DNA of 13,038 nucleotides. Origin: Flectobacillus sp. (GTDB lineage Bacteria; Bacteroidota; Bacteroidia; Cytophagales; Spirosomataceae). The stretch lies in NCBI GenBank assembly GCA_029865665.1, contig JARXAV010000104.1, forward strand, positions 1-13,038, given 5' to 3'. Made by a program: the position numbers and the translations under genes. The number at the start of each line of letters is the position of its first letter. Positions within the stretch are counted from its first letter, which is position 1. Positions 6,054 to 13,038 of the stretch are shown here, one piece after another. Under the pieces are notes generated by a model. It saw only the letters and a list, made by a program, of their open reading frames with translations, made no database searches and was not told the DNA's origin.

Positions 6054-6329
6054 ATGTATTTAACTTCAGAAGTAAAGGAAGGGATTTTTGAATCTCACGG
6101 AAAAGCGAAGTCTAAAATTGATACTGGTTCTGCGGAGTCGCAAATTGCGTTATTCACACACAGAATCAGTCATTTGACGCAACACTTGAAAAAAAATCAC
6201 AAAGACCACTCAACAACATTGGGTCTTTTGAAATTGGTAGGAAAGCGTAGAGCGCTTCTTGATTATTTAATCAAGAAAGATGTTACTCGTTATCGTGCTA
6301 TCATTGCTGAATTAGGCATTAGAAAGTAA
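6054..6329 (+). CDS. rpsO: 30S ribosomal protein S15
   Basis: S15 is a small primary-binding protein of the 30S subunit that contacts the 16S rRNA central domain and a bridge to 23S rRNA. The 91-residue product is a full-length S15. It shows DTGSAESQIALFTHRISHLT (25-44), the helix-turn segment HLKKNHKDHSTTLGLLKLVG, then KRRALLDYLIKKD and the final RYRAIIAELGIRK. The start is ATG 6054 (MYLTSEVKEGIF), the usual N-terminus in this phylum; an in-frame TTG at 6048 would add two residues without support. A consensus promoter precedes it. Downstream come a hairpin without a U-tract and then pnp, the same gene order as the rpsO-pnp operon of E. coli. In some bacteria S15 represses its own translation by binding its leader; the roughly 35-base leader here is too short to judge. 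Confidence 0.97.
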   Translation: MYLTSEVKEGIFESHGKAKSKIDTGSAESQIALFTHRISHLTQHLKKNHKDHSTTLGLLKLVGKRRALLDYLIKKDVTRYRAIIAELGIRK

Positions 6330-6338
6330 TCTTTCCAT

Positions 6339-6366
6339 ATCAGGGAATCTTTTAAGATTCCCTGAT
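6339..6366. terminator. Hairpin after rpsO, weak terminator or processing site
   Basis: Bases 6339-6351 and 6354-6366 are perfect reverse complements (13 bp; the innermost pairs must open to form a loop). No U-tract follows on the plus strand. It begins 9 bases after the rpsO stop, where it could end transcription partly or protect the rpsO mRNA 3' end after processing of a longer rpsO-pnp transcript. Confidence 0.55.
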
Positions 6367-6569
6367 TGCGTTTCCACTCTCTTTGTTCTTCGTCTCAAGT
6401 TTATATTAATTAATCGTTCTTTTTGAATACAGATTAGATAATAATCCATCTATTATTACGTTCTTAGTAGAATAGGATAACAACTCTCTAATACGTTTTT
6501 CTTGAAAATCATAAAGCTTGATACGAATGCTTGGGTTGAACTCTTCCTCTCAGCAGCAATCTATTAAAT

Positions 6570-6600
6570 CCTTTTGAAAATCGAGCGATTAATCAAAAGG
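6570..6600 (+). promoter_or_regulatory. Hairpin in the pnp leader, just before the start codon
   Basis: CCTTTTGA at 6570-6577 pairs with TCAAAAGG at 6593-6600. Inside it AATCG (6578-6583 region) can pair with CGATT (6586-6590), giving a two-part stem with a small internal loop. It ends 17 bases before the pnp ATG and is not followed by a T-run, so it is not a normal terminator. In E. coli, PNPase represses its own mRNA through a leader hairpin cut by RNase III; a similar role here is inference. The remainder of the 250-base leader (6367-6569) shows no gene and no exact promoter box. Confidence 0.45.
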
Positions 6601-6617
6601 TACTAAGCAAAAAATAT

Positions 6618-8756
6618 ATGTCTTTTAATATAATTACACAAACAATCACAATGCCTGATGGTAAAGAAATTACCATCGAAACAGGTAAACTTGCAAAACA
6701 AGCTGATGGCTCTGTTGTGGTAAGAACTGGCAACTTGATGCTTTTGGCAACCGTTGTGTCTAGCCAAAATGCAAAAGAGGGCGTGGATTTCTTACCATTG
6801 TCAGTAGATTATCAGGAAAAATTTGCTTCGGCAGGTAAAATCCCTGGAGGTTTCTTACGTCGTGAAGCTAAACTTTCTGATTATGAAGTATTAGTAAGCC
6901 GTATTGTTGACCGTGCATTACGTCCAACATTCCCTTCAGATTATCACGCTGATACGCAAGTAATGATTAATATGATTTCGGCAGATGCTGAAATTTTACC
7001 AGATGCTTTTGTTGGTTTAGCAGCTGCAGCATGTCTTGCTGTTTCTGATATTCCTTTCAATGGCCCAATTTCAGAAGTACGTGTGGCTAAAATCAACGGT
7101 GAGTTGGTTATTAACCCATCTATCTCTGAATTGAAAGGTGCTTCTCTTGAATTAATCGTTGCGGCAAACTCAAACGATATTTTGATGGTAGAAGGCGAAG
7201 GCGACGAAGTTTCTGAAGTTGAAATGTTAGAAGCATTGAAATTAGCTCACGAAGCTATCAAAATTCAATGTGAAGGACTTAAAGCTTTTGAAATCGCTGC
7301 TGGCAAAACCGTAAAAAGAGAATATAACCACGAAACACATGACGAAGAATTACGTAAATCGCTTTGGGATACGTATTTTGACCGTTATTATGAGGTGGCT
7401 AAATTGGCTAATCCAAGCAAACACGGACGTAGAGATGGTTTCAGAGCAATTGAAGACGAATACTTCGCTTCATTATCTGAAGATTCAGGCGTTGATAAAA
7501 CGTTGGCGAAATGGTATTTCCATGACATCGAAAAAGAAGCTGCTCGTCAATTAGTATTGAACGAACGTTACCGTTTAGATGGACGTAAATTGAACGAAAT
7601 TCGTCAAATTACGTGTGAAGTGGATTATTTACCAACTCCGCACGGTTCATCTGTATTTACACGTGGCGAAACGCAATCGTTAACAACTGTTACGTTAGGA
7701 ACTCGTTTGGACGAACAAATGATTGACCAAGCAATGGTTTCTGGTTATAACCGTTTCATGTTACATTATAACTTCCCTGGTTATTCGACTGGTGAAGTGA
7801 AACCAAACAGAGGCCCAGGTCGTCGTGAAATTGGACACGGTAACTTAGCAATGCGTGCTTTGAAAAAAGTATTACCTGCTGATGCTGATAATCCTTATAC
7901 AATTCGTGTGGTATCTGATATTCTTGAATCAAACGGTTCGTCTTCAATGGCAACGGTTTGTGCAGGAACATTGGCGTTGATGGATGCAGGTATTCCGATT
8001 AAAGCACCAGTTTCTGGTATTGCAATGGGTTTAATTTCTGATTCAAAAACAGGTAAATACGCTGTATTGTCTGATATCTTAGGTGATGAAGATCACTTGG
8101 GAGATATGGACTTTAAAGTAACGGGTACTGAAAAAGGAATTACAGCTTGTCAGATGGACATCAAAGTAGATGGTCTTTCGTACGAAGTATTGGCAGAAGC
8201 ATTGAACCAAGCAAAAGAAGGTCGTTTGCATATCTTGGGTAAAATGAAAGAAACCATTTCTCAACCAAGACAAGATTACAAACCACAAACTCCAAGAGCC
8301 ACGGTTATCAAGATTATGAAAGACCAAATTGGTTCAGTAATCGGGCCAGGTGGTAAAATTGTTCAAGATATTCAGAAGCAATCAGGAGCAACCGTTACAA
8401 TTGAGGAAAAAGAAGACGGCGGATATGTATCTATCTTCTCGGCTAACAAAGAATCAATGGACATTGCTGTTAGAATGGTTAAAGGTATCGTAACGCTACC
8501 AGAAGAAGGAGAAGTATATGATGGCGTTGTGAAATCAATCATGCCATTTGGTGCTTTCGTTGAATTCTTACCAGGTAAAGACGGTTTATTACACATCTCA
8601 GAAATTAAATGGGAACGTGTAGAAGTAATGGATGGTGTTCTTGAAATCGGCGAGAAAGTTAAAGTTAAATTAATCGAAGTCGATAAGAAAACAGGTAAGT
8701 ATCGTTTATCAAGAAAAGCGTTACTTCCTAAGCCAGAGAAGTCAGAATCAAAATAA
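6618..8756 (+). CDS. pnp: Polyribonucleotide nucleotidyltransferase (PNPase)
   Basis: PNPase is a trimeric 3'-to-5' exoribonuclease that degrades RNA with phosphate and can also add tails. It works in mRNA decay and small-RNA turnover in the cytoplasm. The 712-residue protein has the full domain set: a first RNase PH domain (about 10-140), an alpha-helical linker (about 240-315), and a second, catalytic RNase PH domain (about 320-545). A KH domain (about 558-620, with IGPGGK at 575-580) and an S1 domain (about 628-700) follow. Catalytic features are FPGYSTGE (386-393), GSSSMA in the phosphate site (440-445), and the metal-site D492 and D498 with K500 in [12 protein letters not shown]. Length equals that of E. 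coli PNPase (711). Codon choice is strongly biased, for example CGT for Arg, as expected for a highly expressed gene. It follows rpsO across a 288-base gap and may be cotranscribed with it. A hairpin follows its stop. Confidence 0.97.
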   Translation: MSFNIITQTITMPDGKEITIETGKLAKQADGSVVVRTGNLMLLATVVSSQNAKEGVDFLPLSVDYQEKFASAGKIPGGFLRREAKLSDYEVLVSRIVDRALRPTFPSDYHADTQVMINMISADAEILPDAFVGLAAAACLAVSDIPFNGPISEVRVAKINGELVINPSISELKGASLELIVAANSNDILMVEGEGDEVSEVEMLEALKLAHEAIKIQCEGLKAFEIAAGKTVKREYNHETHDEELRKSLWDTYFDRYYEVAKLANPSKHGRRDGFRAIEDEYFASLSEDSGVDKTLAKWYFHDIEKEAARQLVLNERYRLDGRKLNEIRQITCEVDYLPTPHGSSVFTRGETQSLTTVTLGTRLDEQMIDQAMVSGYNRFMLHYNFPGYSTGEVKPNRGPGRREIGHGNLAMRALKKVLPADADNPYTIRVVSDILESNGSSSMATVCAGTLALMDAGIPIKAPVSGIAMGLISDSKTGKYAVLSDILGDEDHLGDMDFKVTGTEKGITACQMDIKVDGLSYEVLAEALNQAKEGRLHILGKMKETISQPRQDYKPQTPRATVIKIMKDQIGSVIGPGGKIVQDIQKQSGATVTIEEKEDGGYVSIFSANKESMDIAVRMVKGIVTLPEEGEVYDGVVKSIMPFGAFVEFLPGKDGLLHISEIKWERVEVMDGVLEIGEKVKVKLIEVDKKTGKYRLSRKALLPKPEKSESK

Positions 8757-8812
8757 GTATTCATTTTGAATTGGGATTGTCAATTTATAAAATGATGAAC
8801 TAAAAATACAAT

Positions 8813-8859
8813 TACCAAGTTTTATATAAAGAATACGTTCTTTGTTTTAAAGCTTGGTA
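8813..8859. terminator. Probable terminator hairpin after pnp
   Basis: TACCAAG (8813-8819) pairs with CTTGGTA (8853-8859). Inside, AAAGAA pairs with TTCTTT around a TACG tetraloop (8829-8844), with an AT-rich, partly paired section between. A weak T-rich stretch follows (TTTGGACTTT). It lies about 57 bases past the pnp stop. The imperfect stem and poor U-tract leave room for read-through into rpoD. Confidence 0.5.
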
Positions 8860-9019
8860 TTTGGACTTTAAGTGATTAAACGAGTCAGTTTTCATAAGGT
8901 AGATAAACAAATCTTAGCTGTTTCTACAAAATCCTACAAAACTGAGTATAAAATTAGTTAACGTCCTTTTTGAGTCATCAACGAAATATAGTTAACCTAC
9001 TAATAACAAGTAGCACAAT

Positions 9020-9883
9020 ATGAGACAGCTAAAAATTAGTAAGCAGATTACCAACCGTGAAAGTCAGTCGCTTGATAAGTATTTGCAAGAAATAGGCAAG
9101 GTGGATTTGCTCACACCGGATGAGGAAGTGATTTTAGCTCAGAAAATTCGTGAAGGGGACCAACTATCTTTAGAAAGATTGACGAAGGCTAACCTTCGTT
9201 TTGTGGTTTCTGTAGCAAAACAATATCAGAATCAAGGTTTAAGTTTAGGAGATTTAATTAATGAAGGAAACTTAGGTTTGATTAAAGCGGCTCAACGTTT
9301 TGATGAAACTCGTGGTTTTAAATTCATTTCGTATGCGGTATGGTGGATTCGTCAATCAATCCTTCAAGCATTGGCTGAACAATCTCGTATTGTACGTTTG
9401 CCATTGAACCGTGTAGGCTCATTAAACAAAATCTCTAAAACATTTTCTGAATTAGAGCAAAAATTCGAGCGTGAACCAACACCTGAAGAACTAGCAGAAG
9501 TGTTAGAAATCACTACAGGCGAAGTTGTCGATACCTTAAAAATCTCTGGTCGTCACGTATCAATGGATGCACCATTTGTACAAGGTGAAGAAAACTCATT
9601 GTTGGATGTATTAGAAAATGATGGAGAAGATAAGCCAGATTCAGGTTTGATTAATGATTCCCTTCGTCGTGAAGTACAAAGAGCCTTATCTACGTTGACT
9701 CAGCGTGAAGCAGACGTAGTTACCTTGTATTTTGGATTGAATGGAGAACACGCAATGACCTTGGAAGAAATTGGTGAAAAATTCAATCTTACTCGTGAAC
9801 GTGTACGTCAAATCAAAGAAAAAGCAATTCGTCGATTAAGACACACTTCAAGAAGTAAAGCTCTTAAAACATATTTAGGATAG
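9020..9883 (+). CDS. rpoD: Primary sigma factor RpoD (sigma-A, Bacteroidota type)
   Basis: This 287-residue protein is the housekeeping sigma subunit of RNA polymerase. It begins with [20 protein letters not shown], the N-terminus typical of Bacteroidota primary sigma factors, and lacks region 1.1 and the large non-conserved insert of E. coli sigma-70. Region 1.2 (about 15-45) is followed by region 2 (about 52-122), with the core-binding segment [19 protein letters not shown] and the -10 recognition helix [17 protein letters not shown]. Region 3 covers about 132-205. Region 4 (about 218-272) has the -35-binding helix-turn-helix [20 protein letters not shown]. It should recognise the TTG/TAnnTTTG promoters found elsewhere in the window. 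The 263-base upstream gap shows no exact TAnnTTTG box, so it may be read from pnp or from a different promoter type. A strong terminator follows. Confidence 0.97.
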   Translation: MRQLKISKQITNRESQSLDKYLQEIGKVDLLTPDEEVILAQKIREGDQLSLERLTKANLRFVVSVAKQYQNQGLSLGDLINEGNLGLIKAAQRFDETRGFKFISYAVWWIRQSILQALAEQSRIVRLPLNRVGSLNKISKTFSELEQKFEREPTPEELAEVLEITTGEVVDTLKISGRHVSMDAPFVQGEENSLLDVLENDGEDKPDSGLINDSLRREVQRALSTLTQREADVVTLYFGLNGEHAMTLEEIGEKFNLTRERVRQIKEKAIRRLRHTSRSKALKTYLG

Positions 9884-9906
9884 TCACTTTTTGACAAGCA
9901 AATTGG

Positions 9907-9936
9907 AAGCCTCTGAAAAGAGGCTTTTTTGTTTTT
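9907..9936 (+). terminator. Rho-independent terminator of rpoD
   Basis: AAGCCTCT (9907-9914) and AGAGGCTT (9919-9926) form an 8-bp stem with a GAAA tetraloop, followed by a T-rich tract (9925-9936 with one G). It starts 24 bases after the rpoD stop and is the most canonical terminator in the window. Confidence 0.92.
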
Positions 9937-9997
9937 AGGCTGTTGGTGTAATTTTTCTAGTCTTCTAAAAAGCAAAAAATATAAGTTGATACTTTGC

Positions 9998-10005
9998 TAT
10001 TTTTG
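9998..10005 (+). promoter_or_regulatory. Candidate -7 box for menD (TATTTTTG)
   Basis: TATTTTTG matches TAnnTTTG and lies 49 bases before the menD ATG. The only nearby TTG (9986-9988) is too close, at 9 bases, and none is found at 17-23 bases, so support comes from one box only. Confidence 0.4.
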
Positions 10006-10054
10006 TACGAAATTGACCTTAAAATCAGTTAAATACCCATGAAATAATCTATCT

Positions 10055-11752
10055 ATGGCTTTATTAAAACCTATCATTAATATCCCTGAATTATTGGTTA
10101 AAAAAGGGGTCAATCACGCAATCATTTCACCAGGTTCAAGAAATGCACCGTTGACGATTGCCTTTGCAAGACATCCAGCCATCGAAGCTCGTTCTGTGTC
10201 AGATGAGCGTTCGGCTGCTTTCATTGCAATGGGAATGGCTCAGGTGACCAAAAATCCAGTAACCCTTATTTGTACATCAGGCTCGGCAGCATATAATTAT
10301 GCCCCTGCGGTGGCAGAAGCTTTTTTTCAAGAAATACCTTTATTGGTCTTAACAGCAGACCGTCCGAAAGAGTGGATTCATCAGCACGATGGACAAACGA
10401 TTTATCAGACGGACATTTTTGGGAAGCATGTTAAAAAGAGTTTTGAGTTACCAGCCGATTACGAACATCCTGATAGTGTCTGGGCGATTGAACGAATCGT
10501 AAATGATGCGGTTAATTTAGCAAAGGCAACACCGCAAGGGCCTGTGCATATCAACGTTCCGTTACGAGAACCCTTTTATCCAGCAGAAGGAGAGGAGTTA
10601 AGCTACGATGCTGATGTAAGAGTGATTAAACGACTGGAAACAACCACGAGACTCGACGAGACTACTTGGGCTGATTTACTGGCTTCATTCGAACATGCGG
10701 ATAAGATTCTCATTGCAGGTGGTCAAGAGGCCTTAGATGTCAATCTTTCGGCAGTCTTGGATAAATTGCGTGCGAAGAGTTCTTGTGTCTTATTGGCGGA
10801 TAGTATTTCAAATATAACCGTAGATACGATTTCAAAACACGATTTATTTCTGAAGCCCGAACAAGCGGAATTAGCACCAAGTTTGCTCATTACTTTTGGA
10901 AAGTCGTTTATCTCAAAAGGACTAAAAACATTTCTCCGAAAATACAAAGCCATCGAGCATTGGCATTTGCAGTTGGACACTCATTTGATTGATGCACTGC
11001 AATCGATGACGACCATCATTCCGATGAAAGCTCTGGATTTCTTCTCCGAATTAGAAAGACGTATTTCGCCTTCTTTAGCTGACGAAAGAATGGCTTATGC
11101 AAACGCATGGCATCAGCAGGAAGATAAGGCACGAACGCACATCGCTTCTTTTATGGATAATACGTTGTTGCCTTTTTACGAGTTCTTTGCGGTGAAACAA
11201 TTAATGGATGCGTTACCAGAAGGTTCGCTGTTCCATTTGGCAAATTCGATGACGGTGCGTTATGGGAATTATATTGGAGTGAATCCTGAGAAGCAAATTG
11301 AAGTTTTTGCGAATCGTGGCACCAGTGGAATAGATGGTTGTGTGAGTACTGCCGTCGGTACGGCGTTGGTAACCGATAAGCCTGTCTATTTGATTATTGG
11401 CGATGTCGCATTTTTCTATGATCGAAATGGTCTTTGGAATCGTTATCTTCCGAAGAATTTGAAAATCTTATTATTGAACAATCACGGAGGTGGAATTTTC
11501 AGAATGATTGATGGGCCAGCAAAACAACCCGAATTAGGAGATTTTTTTGAAACGGTTCAACATTTTGATGCAAAACTAACGGCAGAAGAGTCTGGAATGG
11601 TGTATTTTTCGGCAGATAATTTCGATAATTTTACCGAAAATCTAGCTAAATTCATGAATTTGACGGAAAAATCAGCTCTTTTTGAAGTAAAGACGAGTCC
11701 TGAAATAAATACGAAAGTATTTAAGCAGTTTAAGTCAACCTTTGATAATTAA
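10055..11752 (+). CDS. menD: MenD, SEPHCHC synthase of menaquinone biosynthesis
   Basis: MenD is a thiamine-diphosphate enzyme that joins isochorismate and 2-oxoglutarate to make 2-succinyl-5-enolpyruvyl-6-hydroxy-3-cyclohexene-1-carboxylate, the first committed step towards menaquinone. The 565-residue protein has the three-domain ThDP fold. The N-terminal domain carries SPGSRNAPLT (25-34) and the cofactor-activating glutamate E51 in SDERSAAF. A middle domain covers about 190-345. The C-terminal domain has RGTSGIDGCVSTAVG (421-435), the metal-binding GD at 449-450, and NNHGGGIF at 475-482 completing the ThDP motif. Length is close to E. coli MenD (556). The ATG at 10055 places SPGSRN at the usual distance from the start. 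Menaquinone is the usual respiratory quinone in the Bacteroidota. No other men gene lies in the window; the neighbours are rpoD, behind a strong terminator, and a pseudouridine synthase gene 123 bases downstream. Confidence 0.96.
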   Translation: MALLKPIINIPELLVKKGVNHAIISPGSRNAPLTIAFARHPAIEARSVSDERSAAFIAMGMAQVTKNPVTLICTSGSAAYNYAPAVAEAFFQEIPLLVLTADRPKEWIHQHDGQTIYQTDIFGKHVKKSFELPADYEHPDSVWAIERIVNDAVNLAKATPQGPVHINVPLREPFYPAEGEELSYDADVRVIKRLETTTRLDETTWADLLASFEHADKILIAGGQEALDVNLSAVLDKLRAKSSCVLLADSISNITVDTISKHDLFLKPEQAELAPSLLITFGKSFISKGLKTFLRKYKAIEHWHLQLDTHLIDALQSMTTIIPMKALDFFSELERRISPSLADERMAYANAWHQQEDKARTHIASFMDNTLLPFYEFFAVKQLMDALPEGSLFHLANSMTVRYGNYIGVNPEKQIEVFANRGTSGIDGCVSTAVGTALVTDKPVYLIIGDVAFFYDRNGLWNRYLPKNLKILLLNNHGGGIFRMIDGPAKQPELGDFFETVQHFDAKLTAEESGMVYFSADNFDNFTENLAKFMNLTEKSALFEVKTSPEINTKVFKQFKSTFDN

Positions 11753-11875
11753 AAAAGGCTTCTGAGAATGTGACATAATCTACTCGTGTACGTGTGATTT
11801 TATTCGTTCGATTCTCAAGGGCTTCATTTTTTAGCGATATGTTGACCGATTTTAAGGTTAACAAAATGATTCATA

Positions 11876-12604
11876 ATGGAAGAAATACAAGCGGAAGTAA
11901 GTACGATTGAATTACCGATTTTGTATCGGGACGAACATTTTGTGGCGATTAACAAACCGCACAATTTATTAGTGCATCGCTCGTCGATTGCCGCAGAGGA
12001 AAAAGTCTTTGCCTTACAATTGTTACGAGATCAGTTAGGTTGTTGGGTAAGTCCCTGTCACCGCATCGACCGAAAGACTTCGGGCGTTCTCTTATTTGCT
12101 TTAACTCCTGAAGCCGATAAAGAAGTTAAAAAGCAGTTTGAGTTACGAACGTGTAAGAAAACATACATCGCACTTGTTCGAGGTTTTTTGCCAGAAACAG
12201 GAATGACTGATAGACCCTTGGAAAACGAACGAGGAAACATGCACGATGCTTTAACTCGTTTTAAATGCCTGCAACAAATAGAAATTCCAATCTCGGTGAG
12301 TCGTTATCCGACTTCTCGTTATTCGTTAGCAGAAGTGTATCCCGAAACAGGAAGGATGCACCAAATTAGAAGACACTTTGCTCAGATGCGTCACTATTTG
12401 ATTGGAGACAAGCTTCACGGGGAATGCAAGCAGAATAAAATGTTTGAAGAACAATTTCAGCTCAATACGATGTTGTTACATGCCAAGAATTTGACCTTTG
12501 AACATCCGTTCACGAAAGAAGAACTTAGCTTGACAGCCCCTATGAGTTCGGAATTCTTACGAGTGTTGAATGAAATGGGAATGGATACCACAGCATTGAT
12601 TTAG
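11876..12604 (+). CDS. truC: tRNA pseudouridine(65) synthase TruC-type (RluA family)
   Basis: Enzymes of this RluA-family group turn a uridine into pseudouridine without a cofactor; E. coli TruC acts on U65 in tRNAs. The 242-residue protein has no N-terminal S4 domain, as in TruC. It follows E. coli TruC motif by motif: NKPHNLLVHRS (26-36), HRIDRKTSGVLLFA (62-75) with catalytic D65, RYPTSRYSLAE (143-153), GRMHQIRRHFAQMRHYLIGD (159-178), and LLHAKNLTFEHPFT (200-213). The RYPT segment and 'HxIRRHxAxxRH' are the features that point to TruC rather than RluC or RluD, but the tRNA target in this organism is inferred. It lies 123 bases after menD, with an imperfect hairpin between. It ends before a strong terminator shared with the convergent TPR gene. 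No consensus promoter was seen, so it may be cotranscribed with menD. Confidence 0.87.
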   Translation: MEEIQAEVSTIELPILYRDEHFVAINKPHNLLVHRSSIAAEEKVFALQLLRDQLGCWVSPCHRIDRKTSGVLLFALTPEADKEVKKQFELRTCKKTYIALVRGFLPETGMTDRPLENERGNMHDALTRFKCLQQIEIPISVSRYPTSRYSLAEVYPETGRMHQIRRHFAQMRHYLIGDKLHGECKQNKMFEEQFQLNTMLLHAKNLTFEHPFTKEELSLTAPMSSEFLRVLNEMGMDTTALI

Positions 12605-12683
12605 AAGAAAGGTATTTGCATTATTCTAAGTGAAGGCTTAAAATATGCGAGGCTTATATCAAAATATGTATCATTATTCTAAG

Positions 12684-12724
12684 AAAAAAGGGTTTGCTAT
12701 CGAAAGATGAGCAAACCCTTTTTT
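12684..12724. terminator. Bidirectional terminator between truC and the TPR gene
   Basis: Bases 12684-12698 and 12710-12724 form a 15-bp perfect stem, capped by an extra ATC/GAT pairing with a GAAA loop. A6 on one side and T7 on the other give a U-tract on both strands. On the minus strand the stem overlaps the last base of the TPR gene's stop codon. Confidence 0.9.
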
Positions 12725-13038
12725 TAGATGGTAGGATCAAGCTTTTTCGCCTTGTCCAAATAGCTTTTGGCTTGTGTAGCATCTCCTTTTTTCTGAAAAT
12801 ATATGCTCAAATTACGCAGTGCGTAGGCATTGTTCTCATTGATGCGTAAGGAGTGTTCAATGTTTTGTTTGGCTTCTTCTAGTTTCCCTAATTGTAAAAG
12901 AATATACCCTCTATTATTAAGGTAATAGGCATCTGCCTGTTTCAGGTAAATCGCTTTGTCCACCAGTGGTAAAGCTTCCTTATACTTTCCTTCTTCTGCT
13001 AAAATAAAGGCTAAGTTGTTCAGGGCAAAGTGCTGATT
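12724..13038 (-). CDS. C-terminal fragment of a tetratricopeptide-repeat (TPR) protein
   Basis: The frame is open to the window edge and ends at TAA 12726-12724, giving the last 104 residues of a longer protein. It is made of three consecutive 34-residue TPR units. Their openings are FALNNLAFILAEEGKYKEAL, then YYLNNRGYILLQLGKLEEAK, then YALRNLSIYFQKKGDATQAK. Each shows the usual pattern of small and aromatic residues, and the protein ends with KKLDP. An in-frame GTG at 12963 lies in the middle of a repeat and is not the start. TPR arrays bind other proteins; many Bacteroidota carry such proteins in the envelope, but the N-terminus needed to judge location is missing. Part of its 3' end lies in the terminator shared with truC. 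Confidence 0.88.
   Translation of the reverse strand, partial: NQHFALNNLAFILAEEGKYKEALPLVDKAIYLKQADAYYLNNRGYILLQLGKLEEAKQNIEHSLRINENNAYALRNLSIYFQKKGDATQAKSYLDKAKKLDPTI

Noticed and set aside
8372..8764. Minus-strand frame of 130 codons across the end of pnp
   Set aside because: It is antisense to the KH and S1 domains of PNPase, and its composition follows that gene; no domain or promoter is visible.
11763..11817. Imperfect hairpin (TGAGAAT/ATTCTCA) between menD and truC, with a T-run further downstream
   Set aside because: Only 7 bp with a 41-base loop; the outer A6/T6 match is out of register. Too weak to call a terminator.
12964..13038. Possible start of the TPR gene at GTG 12963
   Set aside because: The same frame stays open to the window edge and encodes a full upstream TPR unit, so the gene starts outside the window.
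1..13038. Search for a new defence, mobile or biosynthetic system
   Set aside because: No transposase, integrase, toxin-antitoxin pair, CRISPR repeats, nuclease-helicase cluster or biosynthetic operon was seen; nearly all genes are recognisable housekeeping genes.

Overview
The window looks like ordinary chromosomal, mostly housekeeping DNA from a member of the Bacteroidota, probably the order Cytophagales. The evidence is a short primary sigma factor with no region 1.1 that begins MRQLKISKQ, several exact TAnnTTTG -7 promoter boxes with TTG near -33, no Shine-Dalgarno sequences in front of the genes, AT-rich DNA, and a Bacteroidota-type START-like protein. The genus is inference; I saw no mobile element, CRISPR array, phage gene or sign of recent transfer.

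Left part (1-3450). The window opens inside a plus-strand gene whose end resembles an SH3b domain. It converges, across a perfect 27-bp hairpin, on a minus-strand short-chain dehydrogenase. A possible 54-residue membrane protein and then rlmD (23S rRNA uracil methyltransferase) run on the plus strand. rlmD converges on a dCMP deaminase across a second shared terminator. Upstream of the deaminase, on the same strand, lies a tRNA with anticodon CAT, which has its own promoter and terminator.

Central part (3451-9936). A 440-base non-coding stretch with promoters leads to a START-like (SRPBCC) protein gene. Next come an LptF/LptG-family permease of the LPS export machine, rpsO (ribosomal protein S15), pnp (polynucleotide phosphorylase) and rpoD (primary sigma factor), all on the plus strand. 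The rpsO-pnp order is the same as in E. coli. The pnp leader is long, about 250 bases, and carries a hairpin just before the start codon.

Right part (9937-13038). menD (menaquinone synthesis) and a TruC-type tRNA pseudouridine synthase are on the plus strand. They converge, across a strong bidirectional terminator, on the 3' end of a minus-strand TPR protein that runs off the window.

Functionally the window groups RNA and translation genes (rlmD, tRNA, rpsO, pnp, truC), transcription (rpoD), envelope assembly (LptF/G), nucleotide supply (dCMP deaminase) and respiratory quinone synthesis (menD). No new multi-gene system is evident. The parts most worth a second look are regulatory: the pnp leader hairpin, the rpsO-pnp boundary, the shared TTTGCAC promoter extension, the missing consensus promoter before rpoD, and the possible small membrane protein before rlmD.
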